Shown: piece by piece, positions 1 through 8,855 of the stretch
Numbering within the stretch: the stretch's first letter is position 1
Layout of the letters: each line of letters opens with the position of its first letter
Origin: Peribacillus sp. Bi96
GTDB taxonomy: Bacteria > Bacillota > Bacilli > Bacillales > DSM-1321
NCBI RefSeq assembly: GCF_918698115.1
Contig: NZ_CAKKLV010000004.1
Span: forward strand, 124,001 to 188,000
DNA length: 64,000 nt
Reading direction: 5' to 3'
Position numbers and translations under genes: made by a program
The notes under the pieces: model-generated
Seen by the model: the letters and a program-made list of their open reading frames with translations, nothing else
Told to the model about the DNA's origin: nothing
The model's database searches: none

Positions 1-500
1 CGCAAGGTAATCCATCACGATATACGGGCTTGGAGCTTGTTGGACTAATAAAGAAGGCGAAGAATGATCCTGTTCTGGTCATGTTTGATGATAGCGGATT
101 TATCGGTGAAGGATCCGGTGAACAAGCGATGAAAGTAGTTGCCGAACATCCTGATATTATTGTCCTTGGAGTGATTGCGGTTGCTTCAAAGACTAGAAGG
201 GAAGAATGGACCAAGGTTGATATCTGTATCGACCGGGACGGGAATTTGACACCGAACGGGGTGGATAAATACGGCGCCGAGGAATTTGAACTGGGCAAGA
301 TAACAGGAGATACGGTGTATTGCATCGATCAATTACATGTACCTATAGTAGTTGGGATAGGGGATATCGGTAAAATGTCCCATCAGGACGATTATAAAAG
401 AGGAGCACCGATAACGAAGCTAGCGGTGGAAATTATATTGGAAAGGAGTGGTCATGATGACTTCAGAAAAACCAGAAGAAATGAAACCGATTCCGAGTAG
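1..500 (+). CDS. spoVAEA: Stage V sporulation protein AEA, 5' truncated by window edge
   Basis: Component of the SpoVA system, which moves dipicolinic acid into the forespore and is kept in the spore. The reading frame is open from base 3 (Q-G-N-P-S-R-Y-T-G), so the start lies outside the window; an internal TTG at 30 is not a convincing start. Family members are about 200 residues, so roughly the first 40 are missing. Recognisable stretches are [21 protein letters not shown] and VGIGDIGKM, conserved in SpoVAEA. The stop at 498-500 lies inside spoVAF, so the two genes overlap by 47 bases and are co-transcribed. By analogy with B. subtilis the operon should be sigma-G dependent; its promoter is not in this window. 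Confidence 0.9.
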   Translation, partial: QGNPSRYTGLELVGLIKKAKNDPVLVMFDDSGFIGEGSGEQAMKVVAEHPDIIVLGVIAVASKTRREEWTKVDICIDRDGNLTPNGVDKYGAEEFELGKITGDTVYCIDQLHVPIVVGIGDIGKMSHQDDYKRGAPITKLAVEIILERSGHDDFRKTRRNETDSE

Positions 501-1947
501 GGTAGCGGAAGTAGATGCGTTCATGGAAGAGAGAGTAGGTCTTGGCGTCAGCTTTGACTTAGGGGTAAGAAAGATAAAGGTCCTTAGAAAAGATGTGCAT
601 CTTTATTATATAAACGGGTTGACGGATACAGAATTCATCATTGAAATCCTCGACTCACTAATCCATAACAAAAATGCTGAAATCTTGACTACTAAAGTTT
701 TTGATGTAGTCAAAGACTTGCTCGTACACCAATCCGTTGAAGAAATAAAGACGATGGATGAGCTTGTTGATCAGGTATTATCCGGTTTAATAGTCATTGT
801 TGTTGATGGTAAACCAATAGGATTGGTTGTGGATGTCAGGAGTTATCCCGGGAGACAGCCGCAAGAACCCGATACGGAAAAAGTCGTCCGTGGATCAAGG
901 GATGGTTTTGTTGAGAATATCATCGTTAACACGGCTATAACCAGACGGAGAATACGGGATGAAAGATTACGTTTCGAAATGTTGCATGTAGGGGAACGAT
1001 CGAAAACGGACATATCCATTGGTTACATTAAAGATATTGCCGATCCTGATTTAATAGAAATCGTTCGTAAGGAATTGAATAGTATTAAGGTTGATGGCAT
1101 AACGATGTCTGATAAAACGATCGAAGAGTTCATCGTCAAGCAAAGATATAACCCATACCCGATGGTTAGGTACACGGAACGGGCTGATGTAGCGGCAACA
1201 CATTTACTTGAGGGGCATGTCCTTATTTATGTCGATACTTCACCGAGTGTCATCATTACCCCGTCCACTCTTTTTCATCATATGCAACATGCTGAGGAGT
1301 ATCGGCAGGCACCTGCAGTTGGATCCTTGGTACGCTGGGTACGTTTTTTGGGGATTTTCGTTTCTTTATACTTGCTGCCGATTTGGTTGCTGTTTTGTTT
1401 AGAGCCTTCCCTCCTGCCTGAAAAGTTTGAGTATATCGGTCCAAATGACAAAACGCATATACCGATAGTGGTCCAAATCTTCATTTCCGATATTGGGATC
1501 GAATTTTTAAGGATGGCAGCCGTACATACTCCGACCCCGCTTTCTACGGCAATGGGCTTGGTTGCTGCCGTTTTGATAGGACAGATTGCGATAGATGTTG
1601 GTTTATTTGTTCCTGAAGTGGTTCTCTATGCTTCCGTAGCGACAATCGGTACATTTGTCACTCCGAGTTTAGAACTAGGGGTTGCGAATAAAATTTCCCG
1701 TTTAGCGCTCCTAGTGTTGGTTGCTATATTTAAAGTACCTGGCTTAGTCATAGGCATCACACTCTACATTATTTTGCTAACTAGCATAAAAACGTTAAAT
1801 ACACCATATTTATGGCCGCTTCTCCCATTTCAACCGAAGGGTTTATCACATATAATAGTTAGAAGACCTTATCCGGGATCTGTGGAGCGTCCAAGTATTG
1901 TACATCCTCAGGATAGATTTAGGCAGCCTAGAAAATCTAAAGGTTGA
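454..1947 (+). CDS. spoVAF: SpoVAF, GerA-family spore germination/sporulation protein
   Basis: GerA-type subunit encoded last in the spoVA operon and likely placed in the spore inner membrane. The 497-residue length is normal. The first ~280 residues are soluble (GerA N-terminal fold; [12 protein letters not shown] and [13 protein letters not shown] are typical). The C-terminal half has several hydrophobic segments, for example around [17 protein letters not shown] and [18 protein letters not shown]. An AAAGGAG box at 442-448 suits ATG 454 (or ATG 457); GTG 448 overlaps the box and was not used. In B. subtilis SpoVAF modulates nutrient germination together with SpoVAEA. No further spoVA gene follows. 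Confidence 0.92.
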   Translation: MMTSEKPEEMKPIPSRVAEVDAFMEERVGLGVSFDLGVRKIKVLRKDVHLYYINGLTDTEFIIEILDSLIHNKNAEILTTKVFDVVKDLLVHQSVEEIKTMDELVDQVLSGLIVIVVDGKPIGLVVDVRSYPGRQPQEPDTEKVVRGSRDGFVENIIVNTAITRRRIRDERLRFEMLHVGERSKTDISIGYIKDIADPDLIEIVRKELNSIKVDGITMSDKTIEEFIVKQRYNPYPMVRYTERADVAATHLLEGHVLIYVDTSPSVIITPSTLFHHMQHAEEYRQAPAVGSLVRWVRFLGIFVSLYLLPIWLLFCLEPSLLPEKFEYIGPNDKTHIPIVVQIFISDIGIEFLRMAAVHTPTPLSTAMGLVAAVLIGQIAIDVGLFVPEVVLYASVATIGTFVTPSLELGVANKISRLALLVLVAIFKVPGLVIGITLYIILLTSIKTLNTPYLWPLLPFQPKGLSHIIVRRPYPGSVERPSIVHPQDRFRQPRKSKG

Positions 1948-2138
1948 TGTTGTCTAAAAGTTGTGGTAATTTAATTTTATTCGAATAAAGCGATAAAGTT
2001 AAGGCTTCACAAAGAGATAGAGCTTTTGTTTCTTGAAGTAAAACCAATCTGGCTTTTCTTTCGAACTACTAAGCAGTCATGGAGAACAATATTTAACTGG
2101 GATAATCAATTAGATTCGAATGAGGCTTGATCATATAG

Positions 2139-2172
2139 AGAACCCTTTTCACTACTATCTGGGTTTCTTTAT
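2139..2172 (+). terminator. Possible weak terminator after spoVAF
   Basis: AGAACCC and GGGTTTCT can pair around a 15-base loop, followed by TTTATTT. The stem is short and has one bulge, so this is only a candidate end for the spoVA transcript. The rest of the 287-base gap before lysA shows no clear riboswitch or T-box. Confidence 0.3.
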
Positions 2173-2234
2173 TTGAGGCTGCCTCATTTCTTGTTAATCT
2201 TTTTTTAGTTTTAAGTCAGGAAGGTGAAGCTATC

Positions 2235-3563
2235 ATGCATTTGTACGGAACCGGTGGTGTCAATGAGCGTGGACATCTGGAGATTGGCGGAGTGGACACG
2301 ATCGAACTGATCGAAAAATTTGGTACACCATTATATGTTTATGATGTAGAGCTAATTCGTGAACGAGCAAGAGGGTTCAAGAGAACTTTTGAGGAATTGG
2401 GGATATCAGCACAAGTTGCTTATGCAAGTAAAGCCTTTTCTTCGATTGCCATGATCCAGTTGGCTGATCAAGAGGGCCTTTCTCTCGATGTTGTCTCAGC
2501 AGGGGAATTATATACGGCAATTAAGGCGAATTTCCCAACTGAACGCATCCACTTTCATGGAAACAACAAAAGTGAAGAAGAGCTACATATGGCTTTGGAT
2601 TATAAAATTGGCTGTATAGTAGTCGATAATTTTTCAGAGTTGGAACTGTTAGAAGAGATTTGTACAAATCGTGAGCAAAAGGTGAAAATCCTTCTTCGTG
2701 TAACACCAGGCATCGAAGCCCATACGCATGATTACATCTTGACAGGGCAAGAAGATTCGAAATTTGGTTTTGATCTTATTAATGGCCAGGCTGAAGAAGC
2801 CCTTAAACAAGCACTACAAAGCGAATGGCTGGAAGTGCTAGGATTGCACTGCCATATTGGTTCCCAGATCTTTCAAACGACTGGTTTCCTTCTTGCCGCT
2901 CAAAAAATTATCGGCAAGTTGAATGATTGGCATGGTACTATAGGTTTTCAACCAAAGGTATTGAACCTCGGAGGAGGATTCGGAATTCGGTACACTCAAG
3001 AGGACGACCCGCTACCTGCTTCTCAGTATGTAGAAGAAATCGTTAGGGAAGTGCAGAACCTGATTGCCGAATCCGATTTAGGAATGCCTGAAATCTGGAT
3101 CGAACCCGGTCGTTCATTAGTCGGAGATGCTGGTATGACTTTGTATAAAGTCGGTTCTGAAAAGGAAGTGCCTAATGTCCGTAAATATGTTGCCATTGAT
3201 GGGGGCATGAGTGATAATATACGTCCAGCACTTTATGAAGCTAAGTATGATGCAATTCTTGCAAATCGGCCACTGGATCCTGTAGAAGAAACAGTGTCCA
3301 TAGCTGGGAAATGCTGTGAAAGCGGAGATATGTTGATTTGGGATTTACCATTGCCTAAAGCAGGACGCGGGGATGTATTGGCAGTCTTTTGTACAGGGGC
3401 ATACGGATATTCCATGTCGAATAATTACAATCGGATTCCGAGACCGGCTGTCGTCTTTTGTGAAAATGGGGAAGCTCGATTAGTTATCAAACGCGAGACC
3501 TTCGATGATCTTATCCATTTGGATTTGGCCCTTCATGAAGCCGCAGTCTTGAATAAAGAATAA
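2235..3563 (+). CDS. lysA: Diaminopimelate decarboxylase
   Basis: Catalyses the last step of lysine synthesis, meso-2,6-diaminopimelate to L-lysine plus CO2, in the cytoplasm. It is a PLP fold-type III (alanine-racemase-like barrel) enzyme of 442 residues, the usual size. The PLP lysine is K66 in AYASKAF, the phosphate loop is GGGFGIRY (~residue 246), and the active-site cysteine is in CCESGD. The C-terminal YGYSMSNNYN motif is typical. The start is ATG 2235 with GGAAGG about nine bases upstream. It directly follows the spoVA operon as in B. subtilis, where the enzyme must balance DAP for spore peptidoglycan and lysine. It ends in a strong bidirectional terminator. Confidence 0.97.
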   Translation: MHLYGTGGVNERGHLEIGGVDTIELIEKFGTPLYVYDVELIRERARGFKRTFEELGISAQVAYASKAFSSIAMIQLADQEGLSLDVVSAGELYTAIKANFPTERIHFHGNNKSEEELHMALDYKIGCIVVDNFSELELLEEICTNREQKVKILLRVTPGIEAHTHDYILTGQEDSKFGFDLINGQAEEALKQALQSEWLEVLGLHCHIGSQIFQTTGFLLAAQKIIGKLNDWHGTIGFQPKVLNLGGGFGIRYTQEDDPLPASQYVEEIVREVQNLIAESDLGMPEIWIEPGRSLVGDAGMTLYKVGSEKEVPNVRKYVAIDGGMSDNIRPALYEAKYDAILANRPLDPVEETVSIAGKCCESGDMLIWDLPLPKAGRGDVLAVFCTGAYGYSMSNNYNRIPRPAVVFCENGEARLVIKRETFDDLIHLDLALHEAAVLNKE

Positions 3564-3597
3564 AAAGAGGGTGGCATAGGCCATCCTCTTTTTATTT
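3562..3597. terminator. Bidirectional terminator between lysA and ypuA
   Basis: AAAAAGAGG-GTGGC pairs with GCCA-TCCTCTTTTT around a short loop. It gives a T-run on both strands, so it can end lysA and the convergent ypuA. Confidence 0.88.
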
Positions 3598-3600
3598 ATA

Positions 3601-4470
3601 TCAGCTGAAAAATGATTTGATCGCGTCTATTAAACTACTGAAAACTTCTTTCAATTTATCTAAAAATGATTGACCTTCTTCGGACTCCAGAAAATTGGAT
3701 AGCTTATCTTTTGCAGCAGTAAGCTGATCGCCGACAGCGTTCCAATCAATATTCAATTCTTTTAGCTTATTGAATAAATCAATTAAACTTTGAACTTGAG
3801 CCTCATTTAAGGCGATTCCAAGTTCTTTTGCTGAAGATTCGACAACATCGCGAACCTCTTCGGTATTGGCTGGTGGATTTTCAGCCATATTTTCTTTGAT
3901 TTTCGTTACCAGTGCAGAGGCTTCCTCCGTACCGATTTCATCACCTAACTTGGCTGTTTTGACCATTTCCTCATTTGCTGCCTGTTTCACGTCTTCCGGA
4001 ATCTTCTTATCGGAAGAAATCTCATATGCTTTGATGACTCCTGTCAAAGCCGCTGTACCGGAAACAGGAATAGGTGCTGTCACATAAACGGTAGCATCTT
4101 TTACACCTGCAGTGGCCAGAGCATTGATATACATTTCATCGGTGACCCAGTTAATGTTTTTCGACTCCAGTTTAAGGCCAGTACCTTTTTCCTCCAGTGT
4201 AATGGCAGAGGATGAAATCGCTTTTGTACCAATCAGTCGGCTGGCGATATAATCTCCTAGGTATTCATGTTCCTCCGCATTTGTAACCGTTAAAACCTCG
4301 ACATCATTGGGGGCTTTCATTTCTGACAAAATCATATTTTTTTGTTCGTTTGTCAAATTTTCACCAAGTGTGACGATCATTTCACCAACAGCTGCATCTG
4401 CAAAAGCCTTATATGGCAATAATAGACATAATAAAATAGTTACAATGACCCATTTATTACTTTTTTTCAT
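3601..4470 (-). CDS. ypuA: DUF1002 family exported protein (YpuA-like)
   Basis: Secreted or cell-surface protein of unknown biochemical role. Residues 1-25 form a signal peptide (KKSNKW, a hydrophobic run, then cleavage near AFADA). The mature part matches the DUF1002 family in length (289 residues) and in motifs such as MIVTLGENLTNEQ, SRLIGTKAISSSAITL and YVTAPIPVSGTAALTG. The C-terminal ~90 residues are helical and charged, ending in hydrophobic SLIDAIKSFFS. Position next to lysA matches B. subtilis ypuA. To my knowledge that gene belongs to an extracytoplasmic sigma factor (SigM) regulon, and a matching promoter is visible here. Function is not known, and only the family is certain. Confidence 0.85.
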   Translation of the reverse strand: MKKSNKWVIVTILLCLLLPYKAFADAAVGEMIVTLGENLTNEQKNMILSEMKAPNDVEVLTVTNAEEHEYLGDYIASRLIGTKAISSSAITLEEKGTGLKLESKNINWVTDEMYINALATAGVKDATVYVTAPIPVSGTAALTGVIKAYEISSDKKIPEDVKQAANEEMVKTAKLGDEIGTEEASALVTKIKENMAENPPANTEEVRDVVESSAKELGIALNEAQVQSLIDLFNKLKELNIDWNAVGDQLTAAKDKLSNFLESEEGQSFLDKLKEVFSSLIDAIKSFFS

Positions 4471-4504
4471 GATAATCCTCCTTAACTTTTCCTGCTGAAT
4501 TGGT

Positions 4505-4540
4505 ATCTTTCATTTAAAGGGCGGCGCTTTAAATGAAGAT
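4505..4540 (-). promoter_or_regulatory. Palindrome in the ypuA 5' leader
   Basis: ATCTTTCATTTAAAG and CTTTAAATGAAGAT form nearly perfect 14-bp arms around GGCGGCG. It lies 35-70 bases upstream of the ypuA start and downstream of the probable ECF promoter, so it could be an mRNA hairpin in the leader or a protein-binding dyad. There is no T-run after it in the ypuA direction, so it is not a normal terminator. Confidence 0.6.
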
Positions 4541-4551
4541 TCATAGTATTG

Positions 4552-4578
4552 GACGAAACAAAGGATAAAAAAGATACA
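4552..4578 (-). promoter_or_regulatory. Candidate ECF-sigma promoter for ypuA
   Basis: On the minus strand TGTATC is followed after 17 bases by CGTC. This resembles the sigma-M/X/W class (TGAAAC or TGTAAC, then CGTC/CGAC). It lies about 85 bases before the ypuA start. One -35 position deviates, so this is a candidate only. Between here and 4796 I see nothing else definite apart from a possible sigma-A promoter (TTGTCA 4734, TAAAAT 4758). Confidence 0.45.
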
Positions 4579-4809
4579 TATTTTCTTTAAAAAAATAATA
4601 TGGCCCAAGAAAGCTAATGATCTTTCAAGGGAGAAAAATGATTGCATCCTTGTTTTTTATACCTAAGAGGCACTCTATGAACCTAAGATCACTTTATCAA
4701 TGTAGTAAAATCGAAGCAAGATTGCAAGGATATTTGTCAGAATGTGTTAGGTTATAGTAAAATGAATTCGATATTTAAATATTTGGACCATTAATAAAGG
4801 GAGTATGGG

Positions 4810-4896
4810 ATGAGGAAAAGTAATAAAACTCTTTTACTTATGATGCTTGTTATCGCTTTGATGTGGGGGATCGTATATTGGCTGTTTATCGCGTAG
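4810..4896 (+). CDS. 28-residue hydrophobic membrane peptide
   Basis: A short ORF with a good ribosome site (AAAGGGAG, 6 bases upstream) and ATG 4810. The product has a basic N-terminus (MRKSNK) and a single membrane span of ~20 hydrophobic residues (LLLMMLVIALMWGIVYWLFIA), then stops at TAG 4894. A plausible sigma-A promoter lies upstream. It may be a real single-span peptide, or the N-terminal piece of a longer exported protein whose remainder is the open stretch just downstream in another frame. No family recognised. Confidence 0.45.
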   Translation: MRKSNKTLLLMMLVIALMWGIVYWLFIA

Positions 4897-4903
4897 CACA
4901 TAG

Positions 4904-5396
<493 letters not shown>

Positions 5397-5408
5397 ATAT
5401 GAAAGTGA

Positions 5409-5449
5409 GAATGGAGGACAGCCTTTAAGGGCGGTCCTCCATTCTTTTT
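5409..5449. terminator. Bidirectional terminator ribT / ypuF
   Basis: GAATGGAGGAC-A-GCC pairs with GGC-G-GTCCTCCATTC around TTTAAG, followed by TTTTT. It overlaps the 3' end of ypuF on the other strand. Confidence 0.88.
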
Positions 5450-5967
5450 CGAAGGGATAGTTGTCGAGCCCTTTCAGAAATAACATCCGAACGGTCGCGC
5501 ATTAGATGCTTATCAACTATTGCTGAATTAGCCATGTCACTTTTTGCGCACCATATGTATCCTTCATGCAGGCACATCGACTGGCATTTTTCGATCAACC
5601 CTTGATCTGCTATCGGAAGATTAATGCTTTCATATGGCTTTTGGGATAACATTCGTTCGAGGGTGTTCTCGAGCAAATTGAATAGTTCTTCGGAATCAAG
5701 CCCCAACTTTAGGAGCTCGGGCTTTTTAGAGTGGAGATTAGCTAGGGCTTTAGTTAGGGTCCTGACAGCCCCCTTATTGTTTCCCCTGCGATCATGGTAT
5801 AGGGCAACAGCAATTTGAATGAGGCCGACCCAATGGGAGTCACGCTCTTTTGGAGCGGTTTCCTTCCAATATTCTTCAAGAATTTCATGACATTCGAAGT
5901 AATCCCTTGTCCCATGGAAATGTACAAGGAAAGAAAGGTAGTCGTCCGCGTAATTCAATAGGAGCAC
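5425..5967 (-). CDS. ypuF: DUF309 domain protein (YpuF-like)
   Basis: A small helical protein of 180 residues. The DUF309 signature sits at residues ~18-60: YFECHEILEEYWK with a HExxEExW-type pattern, then WVGLIQIAVALYHDRRGN. The family is common in Firmicutes and its biochemical role is unknown; the conserved His/Glu cluster might bind a metal (inference). The C-terminal third (CQSMCLHEGYIWCAKSD) has three cysteines. It is transcribed away from scpA, and B. subtilis has the same gene near scpAB. The start is ATG 5967 preceded by AAAGGGGTG. Confidence 0.8.
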   Translation of the reverse strand: MLLLNYADDYLSFLVHFHGTRDYFECHEILEEYWKETAPKERDSHWVGLIQIAVALYHDRRGNNKGAVRTLTKALANLHSKKPELLKLGLDSEELFNLLENTLERMLSQKPYESINLPIADQGLIEKCQSMCLHEGYIWCAKSDMANSAIVDKHLMRDRSDVISERARQLSLRKRMEDRP

Positions 5968-6067
5968 CCCTTTTGTTTTGATGGTATCATCTAAGGCAGA
6001 AAAGCCATTTTTCCATAGCCTTTCACCTGCAATGTTTACTTTCTAAGTTTAGCATAGAATTTTTTCT

Positions 6068-6106
6068 TGGAAAATAAAGAAAGCCGATTGCAATGCAATC
6101 AGCTTG
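6068..6106 (-). terminator. Terminator for the YjcZ-like gene
   Basis: Read on the minus strand, AGCTGATTGC-ATT-GCAATCGGCT is followed by TTCTTTATTTT. Confidence 0.8.
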
Positions 6107-6122
6107 ATTCATCAGTCTTCCA

Positions 6123-6215
6123 TTAACAACAAGAAGCACCGACGATTACTAACAAAATGAACAATACTACAATAAAGGCGAATCCGCCGCCGTGTCCAAA
6201 ACCACCTGCACCCAT
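6123..6215 (-). CDS. YjcZ-family sporulation peptide (30 residues)
   Basis: Tiny membrane peptide. ATG 6215 is preceded by a perfect AAAGGAGG box. The product starts with a glycine-rich head (MGAGGFGHGGGFAFIVV), continues as one membrane span and ends in VGASCC. This is the layout of the YjcZ/YhcZ-type sporulation peptides, many of which are made in the mother cell or coat. It has its own terminator and no operon partner. The double-cysteine end is unusual enough to note. Family assignment rests on composition and layout. Confidence 0.8.
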   Translation of the reverse strand: MGAGGFGHGGGFAFIVVLFILLVIVGASCC

Positions 6216-6431
6216 AATAAGTACCTCCTTTGTTCTGCTATTCTTACATTTCTAGGTTATGTTGTATTTAAGAATGTGATTGGGCATCGACCCAATTGTC
6301 ACAATTCCATTAAAAGAACTTTTTTCAAGGTCCGTAAATTATTATTATTGGATAAAGGGCGGCAATCCACTATACTTGATTAGGAAAAGAAATAGGCCTA
6401 TGGGCCAATTGGATTTAAATGGGGTAATTTA

Positions 6432-7199
6432 ATGGGTTATAATATAAAAATTGACGCTTTCGAAGGTCCGATGGATTTACTCCTACATTTGATAAATCGA
6501 CTTGAAATAGACATCTACGATATTCCCATGGCAGATATTACAGATCAATACCTAGGTTACATCCATACCATGCAGCACCTTGAATTGGATGTGGCCAGCG
6601 AATATTTGGTAATGGCTGCAACGCTGCTTGCTATAAAGAGTAAAATGTTGCTGCCAAAGCATGAAGATGAACAATTGATCGATGAAGATGGGGAACTATT
6701 TGAAGAAGATCCACGAGATGAGCTTGTGGAGAAGCTTTTAGAATATAAAAAGTATAAGCATGCGGCCGAAGAATTTAAAGGGATGGAAGAAGAACGCAGT
6801 TTGATGTTCACTAAACCTCCAAGTGACTTGTCCGGATATGTTAAAGAAGCGGAAAGTGATAAACAAGAGTTGAATATCAGTCTATATGATATGTTGGGCG
6901 CTCTGCAAAAATTGCTCCGCAGACAAAAAATACAAAAGCCGCTTTACACGAAAGTAACGAAACAAGAGATATCGATAGAAAAACGCATGGATGAAATCCT
7001 GATGGAGTTACAATCCATCAAAGGAAAGAAAAGCTTTTTTGAACTGTTTTCGGTTCCGGTTAAAGAGCATATTGTCATCACCTTTATGGCGGTACTGGAA
7101 CTAATGAAACTAAATGAAATCAACGTTGAACAAGAAGATAATTTTTCGGAAATCATGATTGCAGCTAAGAAAGGTGTAGAGCCAGTTGGAAGTTATTAA
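6432..7199 (+). CDS. scpA: Segregation and condensation protein A
   Basis: Kleisin subunit of the Smc–ScpA–ScpB condensin that organises and segregates the chromosome. The N-terminal region (YNIKIDAFEGPMDLLLHLI, then IDIYDIPMADITDQYLGYI) is the Smc-head-binding helical part. The central acidic linker is EDEQLIDEDGELFEEDP. The C-terminal winged helix (residues ~170-255) contacts the other Smc head. Length 255 is typical. ATG 6432 is preceded by a modest GGGG box. It overlaps scpB by 14 bases, so the two subunits are translationally coupled. Confidence 0.96.
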   Translation: MGYNIKIDAFEGPMDLLLHLINRLEIDIYDIPMADITDQYLGYIHTMQHLELDVASEYLVMAATLLAIKSKMLLPKHEDEQLIDEDGELFEEDPRDELVEKLLEYKKYKHAAEEFKGMEEERSLMFTKPPSDLSGYVKEAESDKQELNISLYDMLGALQKLLRRQKIQKPLYTKVTKQEISIEKRMDEILMELQSIKGKKSFFELFSVPVKEHIVITFMAVLELMKLNEINVEQEDNFSEIMIAAKKGVEPVGSY

Positions 7200-7767
7200 T
7201 TGGAACGGGATTCTTGAGGCATTACTGTTTGCGGCTGGAGATGAAGGACTCTCCATCAAACAGATTGCGTCAGTCCTAGAAATTACAGAATATCAAGCAA
7301 CGGACATCGTTGAAAGTTTAAAGGAAGAATATATATCGGATGCACGCGGAATTCAAGTGATTGAAATAGCGGGTGTTTATCAAATGACGACAAAAAAAGT
7401 ACACTCGGATTACTTGAAAAAACTTGTAGAAACATCAAGCACACAAGGCTTATCCCAGGCTGCTTTGGAAACACTCGCAATCATTGCATATAAGCAGCCG
7501 ATTACTAGAGCTGAAATTGATGAAATTCGTGGTGTCAAAACAGAACGTCCCATTCATACACTTGTCGCCAAAGTCTTAATAAAAGAGGTCGGACGTGCTG
7601 AAGGGTCCGGTCGGGCTTACTTATATGGAACAACAAAAGAGTTTTTGGATTACTTCGGATTGAATTCCATCGAAGAATTACCGCCGCTTGCCGATAATTC
7701 GGATGATAGCTTCGAAAATGGTGAAGCGGATTTGTTTTTTGAAAAATTTCAGCAAACAATCGAATAA
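7186..7767 (+). CDS. scpB: Segregation and condensation protein B
   Basis: Kite subunit of the Smc condensin; it dimerises and binds the ScpA linker. Two winged-helix domains are expected, and the motif ETLAIIAYKQPITRAEI (~residues 95-111), followed by RGVKTERPIHTLV, is the ScpB signature. Length is 193. The start is TTG 7186 (V-I-N-W follows), with AAAGGTG at 7170-7176 as ribosome site, giving the usual overlap with scpA. An acidic tail ends the protein. Confidence 0.96.
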   Translation: MEVINWNGILEALLFAAGDEGLSIKQIASVLEITEYQATDIVESLKEEYISDARGIQVIEIAGVYQMTTKKVHSDYLKKLVETSSTQGLSQAALETLAIIAYKQPITRAEIDEIRGVKTERPIHTLVAKVLIKEVGRAEGSGRAYLYGTTKEFLDYFGLNSIEELPPLADNSDDSFENGEADLFFEKFQQTIE

Positions 7768-7807
7768 TTGTGATAATATAGAAAAAATGAATGCGGGGGG
7801 ATTGCGG

Positions 7808-8224
7808 GTGCAAATCGTAGCATGCAATGGATTTGAGCTTGAAAAAGAGAAGTCAAATTCGCCGGAGGAATTTTTTAACCGATCCGTTATACAATACGTA
7901 AAGGATGGAAAAGAAAAGACACTGAATGTACTGTATCTTCGTTATTTTGATGAGATGGTTTCTCGTTTTACACCCTATCCCGCCAATCCTATATTCAAAA
8001 GTTTTAACAGAGATATTTATCTGGCTGATATCATTGCCATGGTCTGCCTGCTCAAAGACCCGAGTTTGATCAACCGAAAACGTATATATATAAATTCAGA
8101 AAAAGAGTTAGCTAGTTATTTCGAAAATATAGATTTTGAAAAATTGGAGAAAGTGTTTATATCTATTGACCAAGCTAAACCATATAATATAGAATCACAT
8201 GTTGACTATTATATTCAATCTTAA
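7808..8224 (+). CDS. Hypothetical protein between scpB and ypuI
   Basis: I do not recognise this 138-residue protein. GTG 7808 was chosen because GGGGGG at 7795-7800 gives a 7-base spacing; an in-frame ATG at 7787 has no ribosome site, and the still longer frame runs into scpB. The protein is soluble, rich in aromatic and charged residues (LYLRYFDEMVSRFTPYP, DIIAMVCLLKDPSLIN), with a helical ELASYFENIDFEKLEKVF segment and an SHVDYYIQS end. It shares the strand and spacing of the scpAB–ypuI group. Its stop lies 23 bases before the ypuI TTG. Confidence 0.7.
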   Translation: MQIVACNGFELEKEKSNSPEEFFNRSVIQYVKDGKEKTLNVLYLRYFDEMVSRFTPYPANPIFKSFNRDIYLADIIAMVCLLKDPSLINRKRIYINSEKELASYFENIDFEKLEKVFISIDQAKPYNIESHVDYYIQS

Positions 8225-8246
8225 TCATTTTGAGGAGGGTTCACGG

Positions 8247-8732
8247 TTGGGGAATACATTGGTAAAATCTCAGCTTGAGGATGTAAAAAGCTTTTTAGAA
8301 ACGACAGTGGCTCAGCTAGAAGAATTCATAAATCAGACGACCTATTCTAAGCTGCAAGAAGAAAAGCCTGGTGATGAAACCTATTATAAAGGAGTCCTTT
8401 CCAGTTTAAGAAGATTGCTCGTCAGTTGTGAAGAGGGCTTGGAAGCTTGTCAAATCGTTCTTAAAAATGATGTCTTTAATAAAGCGGCAGCTGAAAAGAC
8501 TCTTTATAGGGTATATCATCAATGTATCGAAGAATACTTTTCCCCAAAATCGGATCGTTGGTTTGAGGACAGCAGATCTGCATATACAGGAAAAAACTCG
8601 ATTAAATTTCACCAAAGTGTACCCGACAGCATAATATCCATTCTGAAGGTAGTAGAAAGTGGATTCCAGACCATGCGTGAAGAATTGGAGTTTTATGAAA
8701 CGGATTACCGAACGAAAATGTTACAGTCATGA
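8247..8732 (+). CDS. ypuI: DUF3907 protein YpuI
   Basis: Protein of unknown function conserved next to scpB and dacB in Bacillus. TTG 8247 was chosen because TGAGGAGGG at 8231-8239 sits at ideal spacing; nothing supports the longer frame. The product is ~161 residues and mostly helical (LEDVKSFLETTVAQLEEFI, MREELEFYETDYRTKM). It includes a conserved-looking central YFSPKSDRWFEDSRSAYTG segment. No signal peptide or membrane span. It ends at a clear terminator. Confidence 0.82.
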   Translation: MGNTLVKSQLEDVKSFLETTVAQLEEFINQTTYSKLQEEKPGDETYYKGVLSSLRRLLVSCEEGLEACQIVLKNDVFNKAAAEKTLYRVYHQCIEEYFSPKSDRWFEDSRSAYTGKNSIKFHQSVPDSIISILKVVESGFQTMREELEFYETDYRTKMLQS

Positions 8733-8739
8733 TATAGAA

Positions 8740-8772
8740 ACAGCAAGGCTTAATAGGCCTTGCTGTTTTTTT
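8740..8772 (+). terminator. Terminator after ypuI
   Basis: ACAGCAAGGC pairs with GCCTTGCTGT around TTAATAG, followed by seven T residues. Confidence 0.88.
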
Positions 8773-8855
8773 ATATATAAATGGAATCTCCGCTTAATCG
8801 AAACATAAAATACTTTGATGATTTATGTGCCATAAGGTTACAAGGAGGTTGAAAG

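Noticed and set aside
1948..2234. Lysine riboswitch ahead of lysA
   Set aside because: The conserved lysine-aptamer segments are not present, and the region is too short.
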